DNA of 64,000 nucleotides, from contig CAMGYJ010000002.1 in the NCBI GenBank assembly GCA_946122785.1, positions 61,839,703-61,903,702 of the forward strand. Reading direction: 5' to 3'. The position numbers and the translations under genes are program-made. The stretch's first letter is position 1, and each line of letters begins with the position of its first letter. This DNA is from Linum tenue (taxonomy: Eukaryota; Streptophyta; Magnoliopsida; Malpighiales; Linaceae). Shown here one piece after another: positions 11,517 through 21,807 of the stretch. The notes under the pieces were generated by a model. It was given only the letters and a program-made list of their open reading frames with translations. It searched no databases and was not told the DNA's origin.

Positions 11517-12515
11517 CATGAGAAAGTTGAAAATTCTGACCTTCTTCTGGTTAGAAGGCCATGAAAAACTGCTAACGAATAGTGAGTGTCGTCGACGCCA
11601 TATCACTAATTCAGCAGCATGCCCGGTCTGCGGTGGAGATGACGAAACGATGCTACATGTGCTCCGGGTCTGCCCATTTGCACGGTCTGTGTGGGCAGAG
11701 ATCCTTCAAGACGAACCAGGGGCAACCTTCTATCAGGATGACATGAACAGGTGGATCCTTCAGTACCTTGCAAGTCGAAGCACTGAAATACATCCGACGA
11801 GGGTTGCCGTGATGTGCTTGGCGTTGTGGTAAAAACGTTGTAAGCATGTATTTGAAAAGGCATTGGACACTCCCCACATTATATGTAATAGTATGGTAAC
11901 CATCCAGCAACAGATACTTGATGCATCGTCGAAGTTGGCCCCCGTATTTGAGTGTAATAAGTTGCCCAGCAAAGAGCTTATCGCATGGAAACCCCCGGAC
12001 GCGGAATGGGTTTGTTTGAATTCGGATGGTTCGGCTGTAATGGGAAATGCAGCAGATGATGGAGTTCTACGTAGTCATGACGACAGGCTAATTAAAGCTT
12101 TCACCCGGAACCTTTCTGAGGGATCTATTACTAGAGTCGATCTCTCTGGCGTTGAGTATGGATTGCGGCTAGCCTGGGAGCTAGGAATTCGACAACTGAA
12201 AGTTCAGACTGACTCCATTGATGCGACTAAGTTAATAGAATCGGCAGATGACAAGTACCCACCAGCAGCGCTGATCAATGGGATCCGAAACTGGGTAGTA
12301 GAGATAGCCCATATTTTTAGAGAAGGTAATGTAGTAGCAGATTACTTGGCCTCGTTGGGTCATGGTCTTCCCGTGGGGGACCACTCGATCGAGTTCACTT
12401 GTCCGATGTTAAACTATTGGTTGTACTTTGATGTGATTGGGGTTCAGACCCCTAGATTGGTTAATAATATATAAAGGCTGGAGTACCCTTTAGCTCTCCG
12501 TCTCACACAAAAAAA
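11517..12515 (+). mobile_element. 5'-truncated LINE: zf-RVT and RNase H end
   Basis: The first part (11518-11832) reads as a zf-RVT domain with CPVCGGDDETMLHVLRVCPF. It is followed by an RVT_3-type RNase H region (12000-12400) with CLNSDGSAV, LKVQTDSIDA and HIFREGNVVADYLA. A stop (tggtaaaaacg) and a frame change at about 11830 separate the two. The insert ends in an A-run at about 12508-12516. It is another dead 3' fragment and is a different subfamily from the LINE at 2783. No TSD was identified. Confidence 0.85.
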
Positions 12516-12521
12516 ACTAAA

Positions 12522-12792
12522 TGATGAGGAGGAAATCATCAATATTACCACAGCTGCATCATCCAACTTCCAACCACCAGTTGGAGACAATACAATTAAT
12601 CCACCATTCCTCATTAAATCTTACTCATACCATTTCTCCTTATCTTCTGTAGACTTCATGTGCTTCAGAAAGACAACCCATGCTACTCCATTTCGTTTAC
12701 AATGTTTGTTGTTCTTTCCTTTGTATATATAGAGTAGTAACTATTATGTAAAACTTAAGCTTTCTATCAATAAACACATAAGAAATTTAACA
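12522..12792 (+). mobile_element. small Copia/TRIM-like long terminal repeat
   Basis: The block begins with tgatgagg, contains a TATA-like tatatataga (about 12722) and ends in ttaaca directly before a tRNA-Met-type primer binding site. This LTR-plus-PBS layout marks the left end of a small LTR retrotransposon. No coding region or direct 3' LTR follows, so only a remnant remains. The left boundary is an estimate from the TG...CA rule. Confidence 0.6.
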
Positions 12793-12804
12793 TGGTATCA
12801 GAGC
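12793..12804 (+). other. primer binding site matching initiator tRNA-Met
   Basis: The sequence tggtatcagagc is the standard plant Copia/TRIM PBS, complementary to the 3' end of initiator tRNA-Met. It follows the LTR end (..taaca) immediately. Confidence 0.8.
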
Positions 12805-12910
12805 TAGCAAAATAATAGAGGAGCAGAGCAAGAATCGACACTTCCTGAGAAGAGGACGGTTGTTGGGAAGGGGATTTTCCTCATGGATTTGGTCGACTGA
12901 ATAAATAAGA

Positions 12911-13025
12911 ACTGAAGAGCAATGGTATGAGTGAGGTTTAATGAGGAATGGTGGATTAATTGTATTGTCTCCAGCTGGTGGTTGGAAGTTGGATGATGCA
13001 GGTGTGGTAATATTGATGATTTCCT
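12911..13025 (-). repeat. inverted partial copy of the 12522 LTR
   Basis: Read on the minus strand this segment matches about 115 bp of the 5' half of the LTR (12530-12648), including aatattaccac, gcatcatccaacttccaacc and attaatccaccattcctc. The pair forms a long imperfect palindrome with the PBS in the loop. It shows the element was rearranged or that a second copy inserted in reverse. Confidence 0.85.
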
Positions 13026-13045
13026 ACCGCATGGGATTTCTAGAG

Positions 13046-14680
13046 TAGTATGGGTATTTTGTTGCACTTGTCTGGTACATATGAATAAAAGGTGATGGTA
13101 TGGTGGATCTTTGTGAAAGCTTTAGTTATCAGCATTGATGATTTCCTTCACTCCCCCTCACAATTGGCGATTTATCAGTCCATATTAAAACATGATTTTG
13201 CATAACAAAAATGTAAGTCTTCTAGATTAGAGAAAATACAAGAACATAATATAACAATATAACCTTCACATACTCACCGTAAATGCCCATGGCATGAACC
13301 AATAATCACTTCTTTGGCAGCCACGATATGCTTGTGTTAACCTAGTGGAAACAAGATTAATCACCTAGAGGATTAATCATCAGAAATGTACCTAAACATT
13401 ATTTCTTTAAAATTGATAAGAGAAATATAAATACTCACTCCGGACTATAGATGGTTTGCATTACCTAAACTAGTGACGATTCCACCGCTCGCTCGACCCA
13501 GCCCACTCAAAGATCATCCCATGTGCCACAACCCAACTCCCGCCATCGAGATAACGAGTAGTTGGGTACAGGTCAAGCTTGTCGTTGTAGGATAGTGGTC
13601 TTTGTTGAGTCTTGATATTTGTTGAACGAGTCAATCTTTGTTTGCTGTAGTTTTTTGTCAATAAGGTCTCCCACCTTTAGTGGAGGAAGAGGGTAGCTAG
13701 ACGTGGGAAGTAGTTCCACTTTGTTAGGATTTTCAGTTTGAAACTTTGATGTATTTGAACGGAAAGAAGGAGAATAACAGGCAAGCATTATTGAGTCAAT
13801 AGGAACTTCTAGCCAAGAAAGTAGAGCACTGGGCCACTGGCCGACTTCCGCCAAGAAAAGGAAGCTATCCAACATTACAACTTCGACCCTTACCAACTAG
13901 CAAACTCTTCTTGTGTAACATGAGAAGTGTCAAACTCAACCAACCTAGTACTACATAATCTCAGAAGATAGTCATGTGTATATTAAAATTGTGATAAAAG
14001 GATATTTAATCCGTTATATAAGGATATTTAATCCGTTATATAAGGAAAATCCAGACTCTACCTTTAAGTATTTCTTAGAGATTTCTTTGTGAATAAAAAT
14101 ATCCAGTGATTCTCGGTATAATCTAGTAGTATATGCACAATATCGTCATCTACGATCTTTAAAAAAATTTATAGTTACTAACAATCAAATTGTGAATACA
14201 AACATATGCAAATTTAGATGAAAAAATCACCATTGCACACTATTAGCCATCATACATTTTTTTTCTAGTTTCTCCGCCTTTCTTAGGACCTGTATGTCCT
14301 CCTCAAGATTTTGCCGGTGATGGTTCTGGACGGACAAAAGGGGACAAGAGTTGTGGACCGGTTTTAAGAGTTTTAGGATTTCGAAGTCATATCATTTTAT
14401 TCTCTCTTATTTGAGCATTGGGATATGCACTCATGAGTGCCTCAAATGAATCCGATTCAACTTCAACCTACAACATTGGAAAACATCATTACAACTAGAT
14501 AAAGTAAATACTTCATAATATGTTAATTAAACACCTTAACAGTCTTACATCTTGTTCTGCATTTCTCTTCTTTAGTTTTTTAGATGGGCTCTCTTTATTA
14601 GATGTCACGAACCCTAGTTTTCCCTTAAAGACAAAACAATTGCATTCACAAAAAAAAAAAAAAAGATTTGCTACACTCTT
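13046..14680. other. unassigned non-coding stretch
   Basis: Mostly AT-rich sequence. A minus-strand frame (13896-13573) and fragments near 14280-14400 have no recognisable motif. A 24-bp unit (aggatatttaatccgttata core) is repeated twice at about 13998-14045. It is probably transposon-derived filler, but no ends were found. Confidence 0.35.
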
Positions 14681-14957
14681 ATAATGATGTCTTCGCCAAA
14701 GGTAACACAGTCGAGCTGGCCGGGAGTGTGGTCTTTCGGATTTGAGATGTGTGAGATCTCAGGTTCGAACCCCGCTACACCACTTCATGTTTCCGGAGAC
14801 ACCGCGAGTGCTGGAGACGAAGTCTCCCCTCAATATCGGGTGCGAGGCCTTGAAAATGTTGTTGATGCAGGTACTCTCCAGGTTTAGTAGACCCCGCTGC
14901 CACAAAGTGGCACGTGGGGTTGATGTTCCTGGATAATAAAAAAATAATGATGTCTTC
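14681..14957 (+). mobile_element. tRNA-derived SINE with perfect 14-bp TSD
   Basis: The direct repeat ataatgatgtcttc lies at 14681-14694 and 14944-14957, bounding a 249-bp body (14695-14943). Near the 5' end of the body, a gagctggccgggagtgtgg-like A box precedes a clear RNA polymerase III B box, ggttcgaaccc (about 14762). The body then runs into a tRNA-unrelated part and a short A/T tail (aataaaaaa). These are the defining parts of a plant SINE. It codes for no protein and would depend on a LINE reverse transcriptase. Confidence 0.93.
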
Positions 14958-15086
14958 AAATATGAAAGATAATTACATTTTCTTTTTCTTCAATTATGAT
15001 AATTTTATAGGTGAGTTTGCATCATTTGAAAGCTCCACCATATCCACTTACATCTTCAGATTATTCAACTTATCATATATGATTAG

Positions 15087-15809
15087 TTGACATTTGAAGT
15101 AAAATTGTCTTCATTTCCTTTGTTTACAATGCTCCTGCACTTTTCAAATGTGACAGCTTCCCCCACTGTCTTCTTATTAATAACTTTATCAAAAGCTGGA
15201 CTCTTTGAAGTGGATTCATTCAATTTATGGCTCTTTAACGGGTATAGAATCATGGTCTCTTATTTTGTTTCCAACTCCCTGTGGCAGTTGACTTTGAATG
15301 AAAGAATTTTTGTCATTACTTGTGAGATTGAAGATGAGATTTCCTCCTTAAAAGCGCATAATTTTGACCTAGCGAACTCTGATTTTTTTTATCTGATTTT
15401 TAAGTTCAATAATCTCTGCTCTAACATCCTGGTTGAAAAATGAACAAAATGGCTAAGATGAAAATTACATAAATAAACAGCATATGAAAATCCAAGCTCA
15501 ATTGTATAACAGCTTGCAGGATCTCTTCCAAATTCCACCTACATAAAGAGATATATCCAATGTAAAAAATCAATGCATGATAATAGATCTTATTCAACAA
15601 TAAAAAAAAAAACTTATTGGCCTAGTACTTACCTGGATGCTATCATATCCATCTAATCGATAAACATTTTTAACAACCTTCAAAATGGAGTTGTCATCCC
15701 AAACTCGTATGAGCAGTAATGAACTTGAGTCACGAGCAAAGTTATGCAATTGCACATGGTCCAGGTAAAATATCAACATGAAATGTAGCATTAATTCATA
15801 TTCTATCAA
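15087..15809 (-). pseudogene. degenerate coding remnant, possibly from a MULE-associated Ulp1-type gene
   Basis: On the minus strand, 15809-15594 includes MLIFYLDHVQLHNFARDS and IRVWDD. These recall a segment commonly seen in plant transposon-associated Ulp1-like proteins, although the resemblance is from memory and weak. Further along the same strand (about 15440-15300) a short Lys/Glu-rich stretch (AEIIELKNQIKKIRVR) looks like coiled coil. Stops interrupt everything. No terminal repeats were found, so the identity is tentative. Confidence 0.3.
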
Positions 15810-16198
15810 TAATATCTATATATTTTGATTGCTACATTAAAGTTAAACAAACAAATTGGTATTTACCTCCAGTAATAACATGCATCCTGTCACAGATTGA
15901 ATAACTACTTTAAGGTGATGATAGAATATGAATTAATGGATTATAAAATGGTGTCACATATTCAGTGAAAGGAATAACTAAATGGATTATAAGAATTTAT
16001 ATATTTTATAATTTATTTTCACGTTATCCATAGTTGTTGGGCCAACAGCTTGAATAACTACTAACTAAATGAGCATGTACTGCACAAAATTCGCTTCAGT
16101 AAATGCGAAAAATTAGGAAGTTAGTTAGGTAAAATTGATATAAGAATATATAATTTTTATCATTTATTTTCCACATCATCCAAAATAGTTGGTGCCCA
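15810..16198. other. AT-rich spacer before the GNAT gene
   Basis: No gene or repeat end recognised. Low-complexity A/T runs dominate. The GNAT gene's leader probably starts soon after this stretch. Confidence 0.35.
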
Positions 16199-16440
16199 TT
16201 GCAGCCGGGAACGGCGACGACCCTTTTCCCTTCCTTTTATAAGCTTTTCCCTTCTGTTAACCGCAACAAACCAACAGAATCAGAGTGTACCAAAGAGCGT
16301 AGTTTGGAAAGCGACGTAACAACCAGCCAGAAAGGAAGTAATCGCCATTTCCCCTCTCTTCTTCTTCTTCCTCTGCTCTCTCTGCTTCAGAAGATAAAAA
16401 TTCTTCGGCGGGAAGCCGATTCAGAGAAGTTCTTGCTACC

Positions 16441-18476
16441 ATGCTGACTACCGTTGTTCCCATTCACGCGCCGCTGGTGCTCTTGACCTCCCCGACCTCC
16501 TCCAGAAGCATTCACAAGCTCTCCACTGTCACCGCTTTTTGGAGAATGTACGAATACAACGACAATTTTCTCTTCTCTTTTTCTGTTTCTTTGCTCGGTT
16601 CTTTCTGTTCTTTCTCTTCTCTCTGGGGATTGGGTGAAAAATTAGAGACCGCCATTGATTCGATTTTTTTCCTTTCTTTCTTGGGAAGTCCCTGATTCTG
16701 TTCTTGTTTGGATATCTTCCGTCCGAGTTTCAGGTCGATGAATTCTGGGTCTTTCCAGACCAAGAAGAGGGAAGAGCTTTCGTTACCCATACAACACCCT
16801 GCAGCTTTTGATCCAAAAGGGGACGACACGCCCAAACTGCCTGATCTGCGCTTTGACCGCCTGCAGATACCAGAGCAGGATTTGGTGGACGTTGACAAGA
16901 TGGAGTTCAGACAATTCTTTGCTAGAGAGGCTTTAATTGCTTTAATACTGGGTAAAGCGCTCTTTCTAATTCTATCCATCGTTTCCCTGTTGATTCCCCG
17001 TCTAGGTTTTGCTGCAATTGGGGTTCCTTCATCTGGGTACTGTTTGTTTTCTGGAAAATAAAACCTTGAGAATCATCTTGTTATCCATCGCGCTTCTATT
17101 GCTGCAATTGGGGTTCCTTCATCAGGGTTTTGTTTGTTTTCTGGAAAATAAAACCTTGAGAATCATCTTATTATCCTTCGCACTTCTTGTTTCGATTCTT
17201 GGCCACACTATCATGATGTGATCGTGGTCCATTGCAGTTAATCTGATGCTGAGCAATGACTCCAATGTTTGCTTCTTGTGATTGCCTGCAGGTGGTAGTC
17301 TTCATGCGAGCTTATAGCCACTTGGAGAATCGAGATAAATACAGGTACGGTAAAATCCATCCAAGCTGCCTTTTACTAATTCCCAATTTCTGTATTGTTA
17401 TTGTCCTCTTCTTTGATTCTTGTTCATGTCGTTCTTGTCCACTTGTTGGTTCAAATTGATCGCCTTTCACTTGAAAACTTGATTGTAGTGCGTTTGGAAT
17501 TGAGTGGTTCATTTTTAAGGTTAAGACCAGTAATCAGACCCTAATGATTTTGGCCTATATCTGATGAACACAGATATGCTCATAATCTGAAGATGAAATA
17601 TGCGAATGGGTAGCATTTGTGGACTTTTCTTTACTCTTCTTCAGTTGGCTTCTTCTGGTATAAACAAGGATTCCACTGAATTATCTATTTACTGGCTCTA
17701 TTTCCTTAATTGGTGGCAGGAGTTCCTTGACATTAGAAGGCGATCCATTGGTCCTTTTGGCCAACAGTTTAAGTGCATAATCACAGTACGTGCTTCCTTC
17801 GTCTTGAGTTGTATGTCTTTGCATAGCAGCATGAGGGAAAATCATTAAAAAGTCATCCTCGTTGTTTCTTTTCTTAGCTGAGAAAGCAAGGAGGGATGGT
17901 GAAACCCACAATACTGAGGAGTGTGGTTGGGACTTTGGACTTGAGCATCCGCTGGTTGCTGCCTGGAGAGATCTTCCCTGGGTATATGGAAAGGCTCCTC
18001 ACTTGGGCAACATCCACAGAGGAGGGGAAGACATATATGGTTACGTCTCCAACTTGGTGGTCGCGGAGTTTGCTCGTCGTCGTGGGATAGCAACTAACAT
18101 GATGCAGTTTGCAATTGAAACGACCAAGTCTAATGGTAGGTTTTAAAATCACAGGCTATAAACTTAGAAATGGCTCGTTATTACAGTTTGTGCGACTTAA
18201 TTTGTGAATACTGTTGATTCTGGTGGCAGGTGTGGAACTTCTGTATGTTCACGTGGATAGAAACAATAGACCTGCACTACAACTTTATGAGAAGATGGGA
18301 TTTGAGGTTAGTCCAGTAGCGAACCATTTATCAGTTGCTGCCTAGTTACTCAGCTTGGTTCTCGTTTGTTTGTTTGTCCGTCTTTCTGACTTCGATTATA
18401 TGTCTTCCAGATGATTGAAGAGGCAAGTGAAGGACGGGTGGAAGACAACACTTACCTCCTACGAAGCATTTTGTAA
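16441..18476 (+). CDS. GNAT-family N-acetyltransferase (plastid-type), eight exons, two frame conflicts
   Basis: Exon model: 16441-16547, 16734-16951, 17299-17344, 17574-17609, 17720-17785, 17878-18135, 18230-18306, 18411-18476. The product resembles plant GNATs of the At2g39000/At4g28030 type, which acetylate protein N-termini or lysines in chloroplasts using acetyl-CoA. Supporting motifs are RSVVGTLDLSIRWLLPGE, the acetyl-CoA loop FARRRGIATNMMQFA, and LYVHVDRNNRPALQLYEKMG before the C-terminus. The Ser/Thr-rich N-terminus fits a transit peptide. Two problems remain. The exon 4/exon 5 junction (about 17610/17720) does not keep frame. In exon 6 the frame changes near 17992, where homologues read through FPG...EKAPH; one missing base in an A-run explains it. 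The gene is either recently broken or mis-sequenced. The small exons 3 and 4 are the least certain. Confidence 0.72.
17010..17190. repeat. 90-bp tandem duplication inside a GNAT intron
   Basis: Two adjacent 90-bp units start at tgctgcaattggggttcc (17010 and 17100) and both contain ttctggaaaataaaacc. They differ at a handful of positions. The duplication lies wholly in the intron after exon 2. Confidence 0.9.
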
Positions 18477-19029
18477 AGATGAATACAGATTTTGAGATAC
18501 AGGAAAGGAGTTTAGTGTACAGAGCAGAGAAACAGCACTGCATAGGCCAGAGTTTATTACTAGTTTTGCAAGGAATTTGATATGATAATATTTGTAGGCT
18601 TAGATTTGGCAATTCAGCACCAACCTCCACACAAACATTTCTTGAGAGGGAAGCATACCAATACCATGTATAGATCTATTATAGTTTCAGAACAGTACTT
18701 TGTACATAAAGCTGATGTTCATTACTTGCTACCAGTGACTACTTCAGGTTTAATACAAATACATGGTGTCTCATTCGATTCAATCATAAACTGCAGCATT
18801 TGCTATTTGTAAAGCAAAAGGAGGTTACTTGCACCCTTCAAAATTGGAGATTTACTTCCCACCTTTGAGACAAACAGGAGGGTATTTACATGCAGTGATC
18901 ATTAAAACAGGGTATTAGCACCTTCCCCAAAATGGCTTCTTACTTCTTAGGACCTGCTTAATCCCAGAGTAAATAAATAAACATCTTACTGCTCACTAAC
19001 TAGGTTCAAAACAAGTCGATCCTCGATAT
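18477..19029. other. convergent intergenic region between GNAT and RAD7-like genes
   Basis: The two genes are transcribed toward each other, so this interval should hold both 3' UTRs. No independent gene seen. Confidence 0.55.
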
Positions 19030-21065
19030 CTAACAGAAGTTCAAATTACATGGAGGAGAGCACTGATGTATAATGCGCTGGGAAGGCCTGTGCATCTCTG
19101 ACATTTGCAGTGCTGGAGACATCTTCATCCCAATGATTTCCACTACTGGATTCGAGTGACCACTTAGTAGCACATCTGTCAGTTGTTCCAGAACAAAAAC
19201 ACAATCACCCATGTGGGGTGTTTCAAATGACATGGAAAAAAACAGTATGTCTGATTTTTTGTTTTATACATCTGTTTACCTTATCACACCCAAAGATCTT
19301 GAGCACCTTCAGTGACAAGCAGCTATCCACAATCAACCCAACCGCCTCGTTTGCCAAATTCCGACACCATGATAGATCCAAACTCTGCAAATTTCTTTCT
19401 CGTCTAGCAACTGATAGTGGAGTATTGTGGCTAACCTGATAACAAACATAGAAGACAGATAAAGAAGATAAGCAATGGATATGATTGCTTTTTTGCACTG
19501 GGCTTTCTGCCAAGACCTACTAATAGCGGTGTGCGAGAGCCTTCCTCTTCCATCAAGAGTTGAAAAAAAAAGGATTGTGTTGAGTCAAACCATCATGAGT
19601 TAAACAGGAAAAAAGAAAATTCATGAAACATTGAGTTAGATACAATTCTATTTATGTGAATCCTCAATACCATATGTCATCATCATCAGAATATTCTTCG
19701 ATAAACTCTCACCTGCTTGACATTATTCAGTGAAAGATCTTTCAACGACTCCCTAGAGGCTTCTATGAATGTTGCAATAGCTTCATCATTGTTCAAAAAG
19801 AACAAGAGAAAGGGAGCATTGGAAAGAAATCACTGAGTTTCAGTAAGCCAAAAAAAAAAAGGAACCGAAAGAAGGGAAGTTCCCAAAAAATACCAATGCC
19901 CCTGAAAACTATCAATAACTTTCCGAGACTAAAAGATTCTCAAATCGTGACATAATCTACCAGAAATTGTTGCGACAAAGTTTCAAAGTTTGAATTTTTT
20001 TGACACCCATTTGCAAGATATCCCAGTGCAGAATTAGTCAACTGCCTCAGATTTGAAAGGTTGAGTGAGTGCAGGCGAGGACATGCTGTAACTATGGCTT
20101 TCAAGGAAGAATCAGTCAATTTTCTGCAGCATACGTCCAACAGTCAGCATAAAAAACAAGAGAAAGTATGAAAACTGGAGGGGAGACAGATTAATTTTCA
20201 GGGGAAAAAAGATGCATACACACAGTCAGAATAAACAAGCTCCTTCGTCGCATGGCCACACACAGCAACAAAGCACGTAATGAAGTCATCAGAGACAGTC
20301 TCAATACCTCCCACTGATAGAACTTCCAAGATTTTCAAACTTCAGCAATGCAGGTAACATAAGCATAGCATCAATGTTTTGGGCAGTCATTAAGGTACAG
20401 TTCTTGCAAAGTGGAACCCAATGAGTCCCCCAAAATGCTTATACTAGTTGCCGAAACAAGGGAGCATTGGCTAAGATTCGAGCATCTTAGTGAATGAGCA
20501 GCAGAAACAAGTGATCTAAGTCCACCATCTGAAAGGCCATAAGCACCATTCAGGGATAAAGTATTTAATACAGGCATGCTGCCTAGAGACACAGTTAAGG
20601 TAGAACGTAAAACATAATCAGGTATGCCTCGCCCAGAATAGTCAAGTTGAAGAACCTGATAAGAAGACAAAACACAAGTCTACTTCAAAAGAAGTGTACT
20701 CGTTGATAATAAAGAAAACAATGAGATTGGGGCATTACCATACTATGTGCAAAGAATAACAATTGAAACATTGGCCAATCTTCAACCTTCTGCTCTCCCT
20801 CAGTGGATTGCTCAGCTACTTCAACACCAGGAGGAGCCTCCTAACACTCTTGAGCTTCGAAATGAGCAAATCGAGCAGAGCATTCTTTCATGCTGCGTCC
20901 TTGAATTGGGCCATTCGAGAACCAGCTTCGGTCTTCTTCGACAGAGCGTCCTTTGTCCGTTCTTTCAATCTCTCTTGCTCTTCTCTGCTAGCCTTTCCCG
21001 TGGAAGGCTGACTAGGGTTTCGCCTTCATTCACGCTCGTCGATAATCAAGGTTCCTGCAACTCGT
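19030..21065 (-). pseudogene. RAD7/rhp7-like leucine-rich-repeat gene with multiple single-base frame breaks
   Basis: Minus-strand blocks match a plant RAD7/rhp7-like protein with RNI-type leucine-rich repeats. The N-terminal part has GSRMAQFKDAA (about 20910) and EDWP (about 20775). Then come YQVLQLDYSGRGIPDYVL (20670), LSDGGLRSLVSAAHSL, LQELYLNDC (20400), KLTDSSLKAIVTACPRL (20120), ALGYLANGC (20020), EAIATFIEASRESLKDLSL (19770), LQSLDLSWCRNLANEAVGL (19400) and the C-terminal GHSNPVVEIIGMKMSPAL (19160), with stop at 19030-19032. Splice junctions between blocks look normal. Frame breaks occur near 20385, 20325, 19998 and 20880; at three of these, one extra base in a short homopolymer explains the loss of frame. 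The basic N-terminal region of the family is missing. Yeast Rad7 acts in global-genome nucleotide excision repair; a similar role here is an inference. Confidence 0.75.
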
Positions 21066-21807
21066 AGTTCCCCATTTCTCACATCTAAGTCTCATTGTTT
21101 TTCAAAGTTGGCATCTTGGCTGCAAAAATTTTCTTGCCCACTTTCCTTGGAGCAATAATTTCCATGGTCGGCATTTGCAATTGGCTGAGTTTTACTATGA
21201 GGATTAGCTAATCAGTGTTTATGTTCCATGCGTTTCTGGTTGGAACAGTGGTCTAACTAGAATAATGGTTTTGGGATAGCTTGTTTATGTAGAATTCATG
21301 CTATGATATGCCAGTAGAAAATTAGTTATGGACTGGACTATGGATGGGTAGGGTATCACGAATGGTACGGATATCCGTAATAATACCTAAACGAGTAATC
21401 CACAGTTATTCATTATATATATACATTTTTATTTCAAATTTCATTAAAAAAACAAGAAAAAAATAAATATACCCAAATACCCGTTTACCACACCTATCTT
21501 CGCCATGTTAAGGCCGCGGAGGAGCAGACCCATTTCTAAAACAAAGCATGGGGAAACTCGCGCCCAAAACTTGGTGCGCCTCTCAAATCATATTTCAAAA
21601 AATATGCCAACGTTTATAGTTGTGACCACAACGACGTCGTTCGACGCTCTGGAGGTGTAATCGCTCCAGCGTGCGGTGTCTCTGGCCTTCCAAGTTCCAG
21701 GCTCCGCGTTTCCTCGTAGATTTGTCCTTCCCACCCCTTCCGTGCCTTCGGTTCGAACTTCGAACCCTACCCCCTTCGGCGTTTGTTCTTCTTCCTCCTC
21801 CTTCGCA
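21066..21807. promoter_or_regulatory. shared head-to-head upstream region of RAD7-like gene and SmD1
   Basis: About 740 bp separate the divergent genes. The SmD1 side (21640-21807) is a pyrimidine-rich leader. A stretch near 21340-21500 with gggtagggtatcacgaat and acccaaatacccgtttacc has inverted flavour and may be a small hAT-type MITE, but no TSD was resolved. No TATA box was obvious. Confidence 0.45.

Noticed and set aside
14695..14780. Possible tRNA gene (A and B box sequences)
   Set aside because: The B box is good, but the sequence does not close into a cloverleaf and is followed by a SINE body with TSD and tail. It is the head of a SINE.
16512..16979. 155-residue minus-strand frame rich in Lys/Glu/Ser
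   Set aside because: Antisense to GNAT exons 1 and 2 and to pyrimidine-rich sequence; composition bias explains it.
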